DNA of 64,000 nt from Caenorhabditis remanei. Its lineage: Eukaryota > Nematoda > Chromadorea > Rhabditida > Rhabditidae. Positions 37,640-47,439 of this stretch are shown here, piece after piece (within the stretch, counting starts at the first letter, position 1; each line of letters opens with the position of its first letter). Position numbers and translations under genes: made by a program. The stretch spans positions 5,084,001 through 5,148,000 of the forward strand of contig NC_071331.1 in assembly GCF_010183535.1 (NCBI RefSeq), in the 5' to 3' direction. A model generated the notes under the pieces. That model was not told the origin of the DNA. It was given only the letters and a program-made list of their open reading frames with translations, and did not search any database.

Positions 37640-40120
37640 CCAGTCGGTTAACGCAGCCTAACGGCTGCTCAACCTCCTTCTCTACACCACCCTTCTGGGT
37701 GTTACAGCGCCTGCGGCGCTTCTTAAATGGTTCAAACTATCGAGGTCTCAGAATTTTCTCCTTCTCCTGGATCGTATTAATTTTTTTCACTTGTCGGTAG
37801 TTTTTGTTAGCTAAACAGCCCGTTCCGGTAGAGAGCAATTAAAACATCTCTGCTTTTCTGATACGATTTCGACAAATTTACTCGGTGACTTTTCTATCCT
37901 GAGGAAAAATGGATTTCAATATGAGCAGTTTTCAATTCACTAATCGAAACTGTATTCATTTTTTCTGCTTTATCTAACACTATTTCAAAAGAACAGGAAC
38001 TTTTAACTCTCCTTTCTCCCTCCTCAAGAGGCGAGTCATCTTTCAAATATTAATGTCAAACTTCGGCGACAATGCTGTCTCCCTTCTCTGAATATGGCAG
38101 CCTGAGACCATGTTTTAACAAATCCTCATCCTAGAAATTATTACCTTTTGAAGGTAACTGATCAACGACAAAGTTACTTATTCACAAATCACCACCACTC
38201 TTTGAGTAGTGTTTTTTCATTCAATTTATTTCTATTAAACTTCTGACTGTTGCAACTTCTTCAATGATGGAGACGTCCGAAGTCTCAGAATGAATGGTAC
38301 TAAACACAGCAAATGACTTTTTTGGCTTCAGACTGAGAAAGCCTTACCAACTCTTTTACTGAAGCTTAGAAATTTGGAAATTTTCCTATTCACATCTTTA
38401 AAAAATTAACCTAAAGTACTACTTTTAAGTTTTTGACTGATCGGCAGCGATGCCGCCTCCCTCCCCAAAATTTTTCAAGATTGTTTCTCATATACACGGA
38501 AATCTTCTCTTCAGTCTGGTTTGATCTGAACTGTTCTGCTTTCTGATATTTTTTTTCTCTGAAAGACTTCAAAGCTATTCTACATATTTCTAAGTGTGAA
38601 AGTTAGACAGCCGGTAAAAATTGAGTACAGTCATGGCCATAAATCGAACAACTTTGACCGTTTCTCAGTTAAAAATGTCCAACTTTGAAAGGGTGTCAAG
38701 AAAAGAGACTCTATTCCAGTTTAGATGTCTTTTGAAAACTCGAACGTCCCTTAAAACACTTAAACGTCCTTTAAAACACTTAAACGTTCTTTGGGGTCCC
38801 AAAAATGCTCAGAAATGTTTAGACGTCCCAAAACCGTTTAGATGTCCCTTAAAATCCCAAAATTGTATTTAACCAATTAGTCGTTCAAAAAATATTTGGA
38901 CGTCGCTTAAACTTTCAAAACCAAGAGCTTGCTGTGGCACCTGGAAGTAGTGATTGCCTAAAAACAAAAACGTCCTTGAATCTTGACATGATAATGGCTC
39001 AGCACCCGGGAAGTAGTGGATTCCTTAACACAGAGACATCAACCATCTAGCTTAAAGTTATGGAAAAAAGTGCAAGCAAGCATCAGTGTGTCTATGTTTT
39101 AAGGAAACCACGTCTAAACATTTCATGGAACTTTTAAACGTTTTTGGGACGTCTAAATGTTTTTTGGGACGTTTGAACACTTGAAAGGACGTCTTAACTT
39201 TTGGAAAAAATTTAGGGCATGACAGGGCGTTTAAGTGTTTTAAGGGACGTCTTAGTGTTTCATGGAACGTTCGAGTTTTTAAAGGATATCTAACCTTGAA
39301 TAGAGCCAAAAAAATTGTTTTAAACCCACGCATTTTTCCTGACAATTTAAAGAAATGAATTTATTCGAAGAATGAAATGTTTCCATAACTATTTTTCCCG
39401 TGAACTCCTATTTACCTATTTCGAAAATTAAAGGCAATGAAAGGCTTGAAAACCACATTTTTTCACGTAGTGACCTGGTTTCGAACTATTCTAACTAAAA
39501 AAAATGACGGGCATCATCCGGGGAAAATTTCCAAGCGATCTGTGTAAGTTTCATTAAAAACGGTTCAGTACAGAGGGCGCTAGAGTCGGCGACAGACGGA
39601 CAGACAAACGGATCTGCTGAATATTATTAGTAAAGATAAATGTTTTTTGGGACGTTTGAACACTTGAAAGGACGTCTTAACTTTTGGAAAAAATTTAGGG
39701 CATGACAGGGCGTTTAAGTGTTTTAAGGGACGTCTTAGTGTTTCATGGAACGTTCGAGTTTTTAAAGGATATCTAACCTTGAATAGAGCCAAAAAAATTG
39801 TTTTAAACCCACGCATTTTTCCTGACAATTTAAAGAAATGAATTTATTCGAAGAATGAAATGTTTCCATAACTATTTTTCCCGTGAACTCCTATTTACCT
39901 ATTTCGAAAATTAAAGGCAATGAAAGGCTTGAAAACCACATTTTTTCACGTAGTGACCTGGTTTCGAACTATTCTAACTAAAAAAAAATGACGGGCATCA
40001 TCCGGGGAAAATTTCCAAGCGATCTGTGTAAGTTTCATTAAAAACGGTTCAGTACAGAGGGCGCTAGAGTCGGCGACAGACGGACAGACAAACGGATCTG
40101 CTGAATATTATTAGTAAAGA
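37640..40120 (-). mobile_element. Helitron-like element, copy 2 (identical to copy 1, inverted)
   Basis: Every position x in copy 1 maps to 58627 minus x, with no indel. Four pairs of open frames agree exactly, and the stretches I compared base by base show no mismatch. On the minus strand it begins TCTTTACTAATAATATTC after an A and ends with CTGG before a T. The 3' end touches the element at 35157-37639. Identity over 2.48 kb, amid blocks that have diverged strongly, means a very recent copy, gene conversion, or an assembly effect. Confidence 0.75.
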
Positions 40121-40123
40121 TTG

Positions 40124-40235
40124 TTTGAAGGAAGTAGACTCCTTTCCATACAAAACAAAACACATTTGGGGACTCGAGTACAGAACAAAAGCTTATACAG
40201 CGTACTTCCCTCACTACTTTGCTCTCCCGTTTCAT
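40124..40235 (-). pseudogene. Fragment of a family also seen at 45340-45500 and 47600-47751
   Basis: On the minus strand it contains a segment close to CGAGTCCCCAAATGTGTTTT followed by a TATGGAAAGGAG segment, as in the two plus-strand copies. The reading frames differ between copies. The inverted orientation shows that the repeated units here are not all head-to-tail. Confidence 0.4.
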
Positions 40236-40293
40236 TACATGGATAAGTTCTAATCTTTGATTTACACTAGTATTCTGATTTTTTCAAGTTTAT

Positions 40294-40560
40294 CTACTTT
40301 TCACGAAAAAAAACAATGAAAATCGATTCTTTCATTTTTCCGATCACATCAGCTTCGCTTCCTTCAAAAATTGATGGTGTGGCTAAAATAGATATGGGGC
40401 ATGTACCAGTTCTTGAAAATGTGCTCCACGGCAATTCTTTTTCGATACAAATACGGACCCAGTAAAACGCGTCTAACGCGCACCAGCGATGCTTTGAGTT
40501 GAGTGATAACTTCAATTGATGACGAAAAGCCTCGAATAATCAGAATCCAACAAATAAAGA
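40294..40560 (-). pseudogene. Relic exon of the SLVRVRRV gene family (minus copy 1)
   Basis: It contains the conserved GCGCGTTAGACGCGTTTTAC segment that encodes LVRVRRVL in better copies, followed by a frame with ILATPSIFEGSEADVIGKMK. The first part is out of frame. Counterparts of the latter part recur at 45131-45225 and 52030-52120. The family is unrecognised. Confidence 0.45.
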
Positions 40561-40571
40561 GAGGGAACTAA

Positions 40572-40637
40572 AACATTTTCAATATAAGATTATCAATGCG
40601 AAACTTTGGGTGAAGATAAATGACCCGAATGAAACAG
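40572..40637 (-). ncRNA. Candidate 21U-RNA locus
   Basis: Core at 40630-40637. TGAT with the T at 40592 (38 nt) starts TAATCTTATATT. It lies between two minus-strand gene relics, matching the promoter-relic spacing of the plus-strand units. Confidence 0.6.
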
Positions 40638-40818
40638 AGTGCCTTTAAAAAATTATGCATTTTCAAAATGTTGATTTTATCACTATTTTTGAAACCCCAC
40701 TCGTTCTAGAGTCACTAAACTATCTTCCCGTTTTTTACACTGCAAGCTTATCTATGGAGCGCAGTTGCAGTATTCCTTATCGTTGATTTGTTCTCGTTGC
40801 CATCAGAGCGCATTTGCA

Positions 40819-41157
40819 TCAGCCCTCATTCCAATCTGAAATACCTGAAACTTTCGGTTTCTCAACCTTCTCTTTCGTAAACAGTTCTGTATTTTTTAGT
40901 TTGATATACAAGAAATCGTTCACTATCTCTTCAATATGAACACTGCTTGATAACATCGTTATAATGTGCGTCATTTTTTCCAGATTATTTTTTTTCAGTA
41001 CAAATCGGGATCCCCGTAAAACGCGTCTAACGCGCACCAGAGATTCCTGTAATTGAGAGATAACTTCAATTGTTGATAACAAATAATCAGTATCCAACAA
41101 GAAAGAGAGGGAAAGTTCCAAATGAAATAGTGGCTTTAAAAAAATTAGCGTTTTCAA
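40819..41157 (-). pseudogene. Best-preserved relic of the SLVRVRRV family (112-codon open frame)
   Basis: The frame is uninterrupted. It contains LSTIEVISQLQESLVRVRRV, then NLEKMTHIITMLSSSVHIEE, then EKVEKPKVS, and ends at a TGA shared by other copies (SISHWNE-type ending). These three segments recur in at least six plus-strand copies, often separated by frame shifts. This points to an ancestral protein-coding gene whose copies have mostly decayed. I see no known domain. It may be a partial gene, because upstream exons and a start are not identifiable. Confidence 0.45.
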
Positions 41158-41254
41158 AATTTACATTTTATTAGTATTTTTTTAATATTTCGATTACAAG
41201 AGATTACACACGGTCTAATTTTCCCCGTTCCTAATCTTATCAAACTACATACAA

Positions 41255-41460
41255 GAAACGGTACTCCCTGTGAGTCGGAAGCCGATGGCGGTGCGCCTCT
41301 CAATGTCGGCACGGACCATGGTGCCCATCGAAGAAGAGGAAGGCCAAAAAATGAGATATCAAAAAATGTGACAACGAGGTAAGTGCGCTCTACCGAACTT
41401 TCCTTGACTTCTAGGCGAAGAACAGTGAAGATAAGAACAGTGAAGATAAGAACAAAAAGA
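41255..41460 (+). pseudogene. Decayed paralogue of the small basic-protein gene at 59696-60355
   Basis: The segment GGTGCGCCTCTCAATG, its downstream GAAGAGGAAGG, the splice donor followed by GCGCTCTACCGAAC, and the 3' end AATGGTTCAAAATGATTGTG all align with the 59.7-kb gene. The frame is disrupted, the intron is reduced to about 35 bp, and most of exon 2 is missing. Immediately downstream lies a piRNA core (41549), as in the intact copy (60442). Confidence 0.7.
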
Positions 41461-41548
41461 AGAAAAATGGTTCAAAATGATTGTGATCCCCAAAAATGAA
41501 AATAAAATGAAAAATTCTGAAAATGCATAACTTTTTGAAAGACACTCT

Positions 41549-41615
41549 CTGTTTCAGCTGGGTATTATTATTCGGGATTCGAAGTTTGGAATGATAGTTC
41601 ACAAAAATTTTGACA
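41549..41615 (+). ncRNA. Candidate 21U-RNA locus
   Basis: Core at 41549-41556. TGAT places the U at 41595 (39 nt), starting TAGTTCACAAAA. It belongs to a family in which the start consistently sits in an AATGATA-type context (42488, 47883, 51227, 60487). Confidence 0.7.
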
Positions 41616-41639
41616 CGTATCGTAATTAGAAGAATGAGA

Positions 41640-42020
41640 TCAGGATATTCTGGTATTTCATGTAGTACGGAAGCAAGTGCGCTCTATTGGACCAGCTCAG
41701 ACCGATCCCTCTCTTGTAGGATTCTGAACATTCGAGTCTTGTCGTCATCAATTAAAGTTCTCACTCAATTCAAAGCATCGCTGGTGCGCGTTTTAAAGGA
41801 GCCAGAGTTGTATCGAAAAAGAATCTATTGCGCTTTCAGAAAAATTTAATCTATGGTCATCCTATAACGATGTTATTGAGCAGTGTTCATTTTGAAATGT
41901 GAGTGGAAAAGATACAATTTTGAGATGTTAATCGCAATGAAGCCGATTCACTGAAAAAAACTGATTATGGAAGACAAGTTTGCGAAACTGAAGAATTTCA
42001 ATTAATTTACATTTGTATGA
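41640..42020 (+). pseudogene. Relic exons of the SLVRVRRV family
   Basis: LTQFKASLVRV is readable at about 41760-41795. The following GACGCG segment is deleted, and the SSSVHFE and ETEEF-like portions are out of frame. The unit ends with the conserved GAGGTTTGATGCAAATGCGC segment. Confidence 0.45.
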
Positions 42021-42442
42021 GGTTTGATGCAAATGCGCTCTGATCGCAACGAAAAATAAATCAACAATAATGAATACTCCAGGTGCGCTTCATAGTCAAG
42101 CTTGTTTGACATTGAACCGCATTTGCTTTTCGTCCCACTGTTTATTTTTGAGAATAACATAAAGAACCCTCCCAATGAAAATGGAAAAGGAGAAGCACAT
42201 TTTCGGAAATATTTAAATTAACACATTCTTGCCACTAATTGTAAAATTTATACATGGTATGAAACGGGAAGACAGTTTAGTGGGGGATTACTTGAAGAAA
42301 ATTGTCGGATTCTGAAATTCACGTGGAGCCCAAAAAGATAAATATGAGAAAAAGGACTGCGTTGTGGAAGTACAATAATGATTGCGATAAAAAATAGTAA
42401 TAAAACGAAAATGTTGAAAATGTATAATTTTTGAAAAACATT

Positions 42443-42508
42443 CTGTTTCATTTGGGTCATTTATCTAGACCCGAAATTTTGCAATGATAATCTTACAATT
42501 ACTCTTTT
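42443..42508 (+). ncRNA. Candidate 21U-RNA locus
   Basis: Core at 42443-42450. TGAT places the U at 42488 (38 nt), starting TAATCTTACAAT. A relic exon begins about 20 nt beyond the predicted 21-mer. Confidence 0.7.
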
Positions 42509-42890
42509 TGGTTGGATTCTAACTATTTGGGTCCTGTGTTATCAATGGAAATTCTAACTCAATTCAAAACATCGCTGGTGCGCGTTAGACGCGTTTTACG
42601 AGGGTTCTCGATTTGTAAGAAGAACCTATACAGCAAACGATAATCTGGAAAACATGGTTCACAATATAACGATAGTAAAAAACAGTGTTCAGTTTGAAGA
42701 GTAAGTGAAAGAGATAAAATTTGAAGATGCTATTTGGAATGAAGTCAATAATCAATCGATTATGGAATTTAGAATTGAAATATGGAAATAATTAAAGCTG
42801 AAATACTGAAAAATATAGAACTGTCTGTGGAAGACAATGTTGAGAAACCGAAAGTTTCAAGTATTTCACATTGGAATGAGGTTTGATGCA
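42500..42890 (+). pseudogene. Relic exons of the SLVRVRRV family
   Basis: LTQFKTSLVRVRRVLRG is readable from about 42545, then a stop. The NLENMVHNIT-like and KVSSISHWNEV-like portions follow in shifted frames, ending at the conserved TGA near 42890. Confidence 0.5.
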
Positions 42891-43217
42891 AATGCGCTCT
42901 GATCGCAACGAAAAATAAGTCAACGTGAAGGGATAATGAATGTGCGCTTGATTGATAAGCTTGTTTTGCAATGGAGCGCATTTGTATATACCCCACGATT
43001 GTTTTCGTCGCAGTATCTGTTTTTGAGAATAACATGAAGGCGTCAGTGAAATGGAAGAAACTAAACAAATTTTTGATTTCTCAGAACAAACTACAATGAC
43101 GACTAAAGTGTAAAATTTATCCAAACAAGGTCAAGGACAGGAATGATTGGGAATTAAAAATAGTAATAAAAGAACATTTTGAAAATGTATAATATTTGAA
43201 AAAACATCCTGTTTCGT

Positions 43218-43466
43218 TTGGTTCATTCATTTAGACCCAAGTTGGAGTCTGATTATGGAAGTGTTGTAGTTTTCACTCAATTCAAAGCATCGCTGGTGCG
43301 CGTTAAACGCGTTTTACGAGGATCCCGATTTGTATCAAGAAATAATCTATTTTGCGTTTCAGAAAGCGATAATCTGGAAAAAATGACGCACATTATAAGG
43401 ATGTTATCAAGCAGTGTTCATATTGAAGAGATAGAGAACGACTTGTGATATCAGACTAAACAAATG
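43218..43466 (+). pseudogene. Relic of the SLVRVRRV family, split by a retrotransposon
   Basis: The frame TQFKASLVRVKRVLRGSRFV and NLEKMTHIIRMLSSSVHIEE is continuous to a TGA at 43446. Its 3' part continues at 44991 (ELVMEEKVEKPKASSI) after the reverse-transcriptase element. A CTGTTTCG at 43209-43216 upstream is a one-base-decayed piRNA core. Confidence 0.5.
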
Positions 43467-43474
43467 AAGAACTG

Positions 43475-44830
43475 TCTCGGGGTTCTGTTCCAAAAGTGTG
43501 GAAACACTCTTACATCCTTCCTCTCAATAAAACTGCTAAGCCCTCGCAACCGTCAGACTTCAGACCTATTTCTATCACTTCCCAAATATGCCGAATCTAC
43601 GAAAGATTTCTATTGAAACAGATCATAGCGCATCTTGACTCAATCAACTTTTGGAGCGACGAGCAGCACGGTTTCCGCCCCAGGAGGTCTACAGTATCAT
43701 GCATGTTAACCGCATTAAACGACTGGACAGATAATATAGATAGAGGTAACCAAGTAGACATTGTTTACTTAGATTATGCTAAAGCTTTTGATCGCGTACA
43801 AAATGACTTACTACTAGCTAAACTTGTCGAAGTTAGACTGAATCCGTCACTAATCAGGTGGATCGATTCATTTCTTTCCGAGAGATATTTTGAGGTTAAG
43901 GTGGGAAAATCATATTCAGCTAAACGTAAGGCACTATGCGGAGTCCCGCAAGGTTCAGTCCTATCCCCCATTCTTTTCGGCATTTTCGTCAATGATGTCC
44001 CAAAAACGTTACCACCTGGAGTCAAATGCCGTCAGTTTGCAGACGACCTAAAAATTTATGCCTCCTTCTCCAACTCAGATTCTAACTCTCTTCCTAATCG
44101 TCTCCAATTAGCTTTAGATTCTGTAATTCTATGGTCCAAAAAAGCAAAATTAGACTTGAACAATAGTAAAACCGAATGCATTACCCTAGGCAACAGAAGA
44201 GCTATGAATACCTACACTATAGACGGTAATACTGTTAGTCAGAAAACACTGATAAGAGATCTTGGGTTCCTCATAAGCCCCAAACTTGACTTCAGTGAAC
44301 ATTGGCACAAGGCCACCAACGCAGCTAAATTCCTCGTCTCCCAAATATTTACTAAATACAATAGTAACGACTCTAAAATCATGACTCTTTTGTATAAAAC
44401 CTTCATTAGACCAGTTCTAGAGTATGGAACGGAAGTAAGCAGCCCGTACAAAAAATGCGATATCAGGGCAATTGAATCTATTCAAAATTCGTTCACACGC
44501 CGCCTCCTCAGCAGACAGATCGGGAGGTATCTTACACCATCCGACCCGGACTACTTGTCAGCCAATCAACGTAACGACAAATATGGCCTAGCCTCTCTGG
44601 AGCACCGCAGACAAACAACAGACTACAAAATGATTCTCAAAATGCAACTAGGCAAAATTGATATTAACACTGAAGACTTCTTCACGACCAACACATTCAC
44701 TAAAACACGCAGTAACAACACATTCCACTGGAAAGCAGGAAAAACTAAAACTAGGCGCAACTTCTTTATTCACCGCACACTTAGCCGCGTTGCCATCAGC
44801 TCTGACCGACCGCCCATCTCTCCTAACTGA
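43475..44830 (+). CDS. Reverse transcriptase of a CR1/jockey-type retrotransposon (N-terminally truncated)
   Basis: This is an RNA-directed DNA polymerase used in target-primed reverse transcription. It is open from the element's first codon to a TGA at 44828, with no internal stop. Recognisable blocks in order are P..WK..YILPL.K near the start, DFRPISI, EQHGFRPRRST, the catalytic aspartate in VDIVYLDYAKAFD, GVPQGSVLSPILF, and the active-site FADD (QFADDLKIY). A conserved C-terminal region RDLGFLISPKLDFS and a basic tail follow. The endonuclease domain and ORF1 are missing through 5' truncation, so it cannot move by itself. The lack of disabling mutations suggests a recent insertion. No ATG starts the frame, and GTG 43496 is merely the first alternative start. 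Confidence 0.9.
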   Translation, partial: SRGSVPKVWKHSYILPLNKTAKPSQPSDFRPISITSQICRIYERFLLKQIIAHLDSINFWSDEQHGFRPRRSTVSCMLTALNDWTDNIDRGNQVDIVYLDYAKAFDRVQNDLLLAKLVEVRLNPSLIRWIDSFLSERYFEVKVGKSYSAKRKALCGVPQGSVLSPILFGIFVNDVPKTLPPGVKCRQFADDLKIYASFSNSDSNSLPNRLQLALDSVILWSKKAKLDLNNSKTECITLGNRRAMNTYTIDGNTVSQKTLIRDLGFLISPKLDFSEHWHKATNAAKFLVSQIFTKYNSNDSKIMTLLYKTFIRPVLEYGTEVSSPYKKCDIRAIESIQNSFTRRLLSRQIGRYLTPSDPDYLSANQRNDKYGLASLEHRRQTTDYKMILKMQLGKIDINTEDFFTTNTFTKTRSNNTFHWKAGKTKTRRNFFIHRTLSRVAISSDRPPISPN

Positions 44831-44982
44831 TCCCACTACGATAGCTATTCTTTTGTCTTTTTCTTGGCATTTAACATCCCGTTTAACTCCTCCCCTGATG
44901 CTCATATTTTCTGTATATTCTTTTCTTTTCTTACTTTCACGATACTCGAGATCGTATTCAATAAATAAATAAATAAATAAAT
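43475..44982 (+). mobile_element. 5'-truncated non-LTR retrotransposon with an 8-bp target duplication
   Basis: AAGAACTG flanks both sides (43467-43474 and 44983-44990). The right end is an ATAAATAAATAAATAAATA tail, typical of CR1/jockey-group elements that lack poly-A. The element begins inside the reverse-transcriptase frame, so it was 5'-truncated on insertion, and it keeps a 3' untranslated region of about 150 bp. It interrupts a host gene relic and is therefore younger than that relic. Confidence 0.9.
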
Positions 44983-44990
44983 AAGAACTG

Positions 44991-45060
44991 GTTATGGAAG
45001 AAAAGGTTGAGAAACCGAAAGCTTCAAGTATTTAAAATTGGAATGAGGACTGATGCAAAT
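44991..45060 (+). pseudogene. 3' part of the split SLVRVRRV relic
   Basis: ELVMEEKVEKPKASSI then a stop, continuing the relic at 43218-43466 across the retrotransposon. It is followed by the unit's usual GATGCAAATGCGCT segment. Confidence 0.5.
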
Positions 45061-45302
45061 GCGCTATCAACGTGAAGGAATAATGCAAGTGCGCTTCATA
45101 GACAGACTGGTTTTGCCGAGACGCACATTTTCAAGAACTCGTATATGCCCCATATATATTTTAGCCACACCATCATTTCTTGAAGAAGTTGCTGTAAGCG
45201 GAAAAATGAAAGAATCGATTTGCATTGATTGAAACGTAAGTAAAAACATCAAAAATACAGCGGAATAATAGTCCAAAACAAAGATGAAAACCTATCCATG
45301 TC

Positions 45303-45500
45303 ATGAAACGGGAGAGTAAAGTAGTGATGGACGTTAGCTGTATTACCGTCTGTATTATACTCGAGTCCCCAAATGTTCTATGTTCTGTATGGAAAGTAGT
45401 TTACTTTCTTAAAAGGTATTTTAGAAAATGGTGTGACGGATTCAGAATCGGCTGGAGTACCCGAAAAAAGAAGAATTACGGGTTAGTTGCCCTCGAATGA
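45303..45500 (+). pseudogene. Unrecognised repeated open frame, copy 1
   Basis: A 65-codon frame whose DNA closely matches 47510-47755, including TCCCCAAATGTTCTATGTTC and the GATTCAGAATCGGCTGGAGT segment. The frames used by the two copies differ, so at least one is broken. A minus-strand TGAAACGG (45304-45311), a decayed version of the core at 47510, overlaps its start. Confidence 0.35.
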
Positions 45501-45567
45501 CTAATAATAAGATCTCAAATATACAACCAAAATGAAGGTTTTGAAACTGCATATTTATTCTAATAAT

Positions 45568-45575
45568 CTGTTTCA
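45568..45575 (+). promoter_or_regulatory. piRNA core motif separated from its start by a MITE insertion
   Basis: The perfect CTGTTTCA is followed two bases later by the GC-rich MITE (45578-45778). The expected AT-rich spacer and start reappear at 45787, beyond the insertion (GGGCTATTATTCTGCACTC). The intact paralogue is 47838-47903. This locus is probably dead or redirected. Confidence 0.75.
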
Positions 45576-45577
45576 TC

Positions 45578-45778
45578 CATACTTGTCAAATCACGGGCCG
45601 GCCCGCGGGCCGGGCCGGGCCGGGCCGGGCTCTCTGAAAATTTCAGGGCCCGGGCCGGCCCGCAGGGCCCGCAGCAAGCTTTTTTTTCAATATTTTGACG
45701 GGCCGGCCCGGGCCGGGCCGGGCCGGGCCGGGCCGGAAGATTTTTTTAGCGGGCCCGGCCCGGCCCGTGACAAGTATG
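45578..45778. mobile_element. GC-rich hAT-like MITE, complete, with an 8-bp target duplication
   Basis: The termini CATACTTGTCA and TGACAAGTATG are exact inverted repeats. GTTTCATC is duplicated at 45570-45577 and 45779-45786. The 201-bp interior is almost entirely GGCCGG/GGGCC repeats, very different from the AT-rich host sequence. It encodes nothing. Confidence 0.9.
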
Positions 45779-46073
45779 GTTTCATCAGGGCTATTATTCT
45801 GCACTCAAAATCTTAGAGTGATGCCTCGAACGGTTTCCACATATTTAGCAAATGAGAAAGTGCGCTCTATCAAACTAGATCAGATCCCGTTGTGGTGTAA
45901 ATTACTGTGTTAAAATAATTCATGTTTTGCATGAGTACTGGACGAAATTCGGAGTAGAGTTGCAGAACATTGTGAACGTGAAGCAACTACAGTAGGAGAA
46001 ATATGTGAAATACCTTTCATGAAGTGAGATGTAATGACGTTTGGTTGTACTGGAAATCTCTGATGACCACTTA

Positions 46074-46939
46074 CTCGGCTACTTTCCGCTACAGTTGCGC
46101 AGCACTAACGCAGCAGTTATTCGTAGAGTTTACTCCTGCTGCGTCAGAGGCGCACAAGTGTTGCATGAATGCTGCACAGTTGTTGCATCAGTGCTGCCGG
46201 TGTGCTGCATGCGTTCATTGCTTCTCGTTTCTAATCAGTATAGTTAATTTGTGAACAGAATAACATAAATAACTATTAATATTTATTTTAAGAATATTAA
46301 ATTTAAAAAAATTAAAGCAAAAACAAAAAACTTAGAAACGTCATTGAAATTCCATTGTGACCGACAGTCGATGAAGTTTCCAAGTTCCTACTATCTGTAG
46401 ACGTCCGGTGCCCCAAGCTCATCGACTCTAGAACTGAAAAAGAATGTTTCAATGAAATTCGGTTGGAAAAAACTCACATTTTTAGATCATCTCTTGCTGA
46501 AAACGCTTCAAAAGTCCAAGTTTTTTATCGAATAGGCGAATTATGTTGATCAGCTGCTCTCTCTGACTCGTTTCTGCCATCCAGAGACATTCTTCTTCTG
46601 AAAAATAATATTTTCATAAAATAGAGTAAAAATAAGTAGGAAAAATGATAAAACTTGTTAAATAGACAATAAATATCATTGGAAAAAAAATGAAAAATGC
46701 AGCCAAAGTCCAATTTGCATTGGAGCGAATATACAGTTGCTGCACGACTGTTGTGAGATTGTTGCACAACTGGTGCATGCCCCAAAAACAAGGGAACCAT
46801 CAGTCGCAGTGACGTGAAAGCTGTGTAACTGTTGCATATGTTCTGATTTTTCCTAATTGCTGTGGAACTGTTGCAATCTTGTCGCGTAACTGTTGCAAAA
46901 GCTATGAATGCTGCGTAACTGTTGCGGGAAGTAGCCGAG
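46074..46939. mobile_element. DNA transposon remnant with CTCGGCTACTT termini
   Basis: Imperfect terminal inverted repeats of about 30 bp begin CTCGGCTACTTTCCGC and end GCGGGAAGTAGCCGAG. Interior subrepeats of AACTGTTGC occur on both sides. The paralogous unit at 48133-48150 (GACCACTTAAGTACTTAAG) is the uninterrupted site, giving an insertion between CTTA and AAGT with a target duplication of at most one or two bases. A second copy runs off the window end at 63709. It carries no transposase. Confidence 0.7.
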
Positions 46940-46964
46940 AAGTACTTAAGAATGAAAATCAGAA

Positions 46965-47031
46965 AAAGAACAGTGGAAAAACAAACCATTCGTATTTAAA
47001 AGTTGGTGCTAAAATGAACATTTTGAAACAG
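46965..47031 (-). ncRNA. Candidate 21U-RNA locus
   Basis: Core at 47024-47031. TGGT with the T at 46985 (39 nt) starts TTTGTTTTTCCA. It pairs with the plus core at 47053, forming a divergent pair 22 bp apart. The same pair recurs at 48224/48253. Confidence 0.65.
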
Positions 47032-47052
47032 CATGCATATTTCATGAAGACT

Positions 47053-47119
47053 CTGTTTCATCTCGGTGATTACATGTTTCAGAATGATAGTTTCGCGGTT
47101 ATTTATAGACCTATGACCA
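47053..47119 (+). ncRNA. Candidate 21U-RNA locus
   Basis: Core at 47053-47060. The usual AATGATAG start has moved too close (28-31 nt) because of a 7-bp deletion relative to 48253. A new CGGT context places a U at 47099 (39 nt), starting TTATTTATAGAC. It borders the MITE at 47118. Confidence 0.5.
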
Positions 47120-47432
47120 TACTTGTCACGGGCCGGGCTGGGCCAAAATTAGGACGAGCGGCCCGGCCCGCTCGTCCCGTTTTGAAACAGTTTTGAAAAT
47201 TTGATGTTTTTTTAAAAAAATTTTGAAAAAAAAAGTTTTCGAATAAAAATTCAAAATTCAATAAAAAGGTAAATATGTATGATAATTTATGCATTTTTAC
47301 TCAAAATTTTCGAAAAAAAATTGGTAAAAATGAGTACCCATTTTTGAATCCGGGCCGACCGGGCCGGACCAAGAGAAATTTCGGCCCGGCCCGGCCCGAT
47401 TTTTTGGCCCGGCCCGATTTTTGACAAGTCTG
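47118..47432. mobile_element. GC-rich hAT-like MITE, longer form, target duplication not visible
   Basis: Left terminus CATACTTGTCA, right terminus TGACAAGTCTG. GGCCGG tracts lie at both ends around an AT-rich centre, as in 54653-54946. The 8-bp flanks do not match (CCTATGAC versus ATTTTAAG), suggesting recombination or a deletion at one edge. Confidence 0.65.
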
Positions 47433-47439
47433 ATTTTAA

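Noticed and set aside
43614..43621. TGAAACAG core on the minus strand
   Set aside because: It lies within the conserved reverse-transcriptase frame, where the bases are explained by codons, and the downstream context is not a typical AT-rich piRNA promoter.
47183..47190. TGAAACAG core on the minus strand
   Set aside because: It lies inside the GC-rich MITE with a GGCCGG spacer. The sister MITE at 54717 has TGAAACAT, so it is probably chance.
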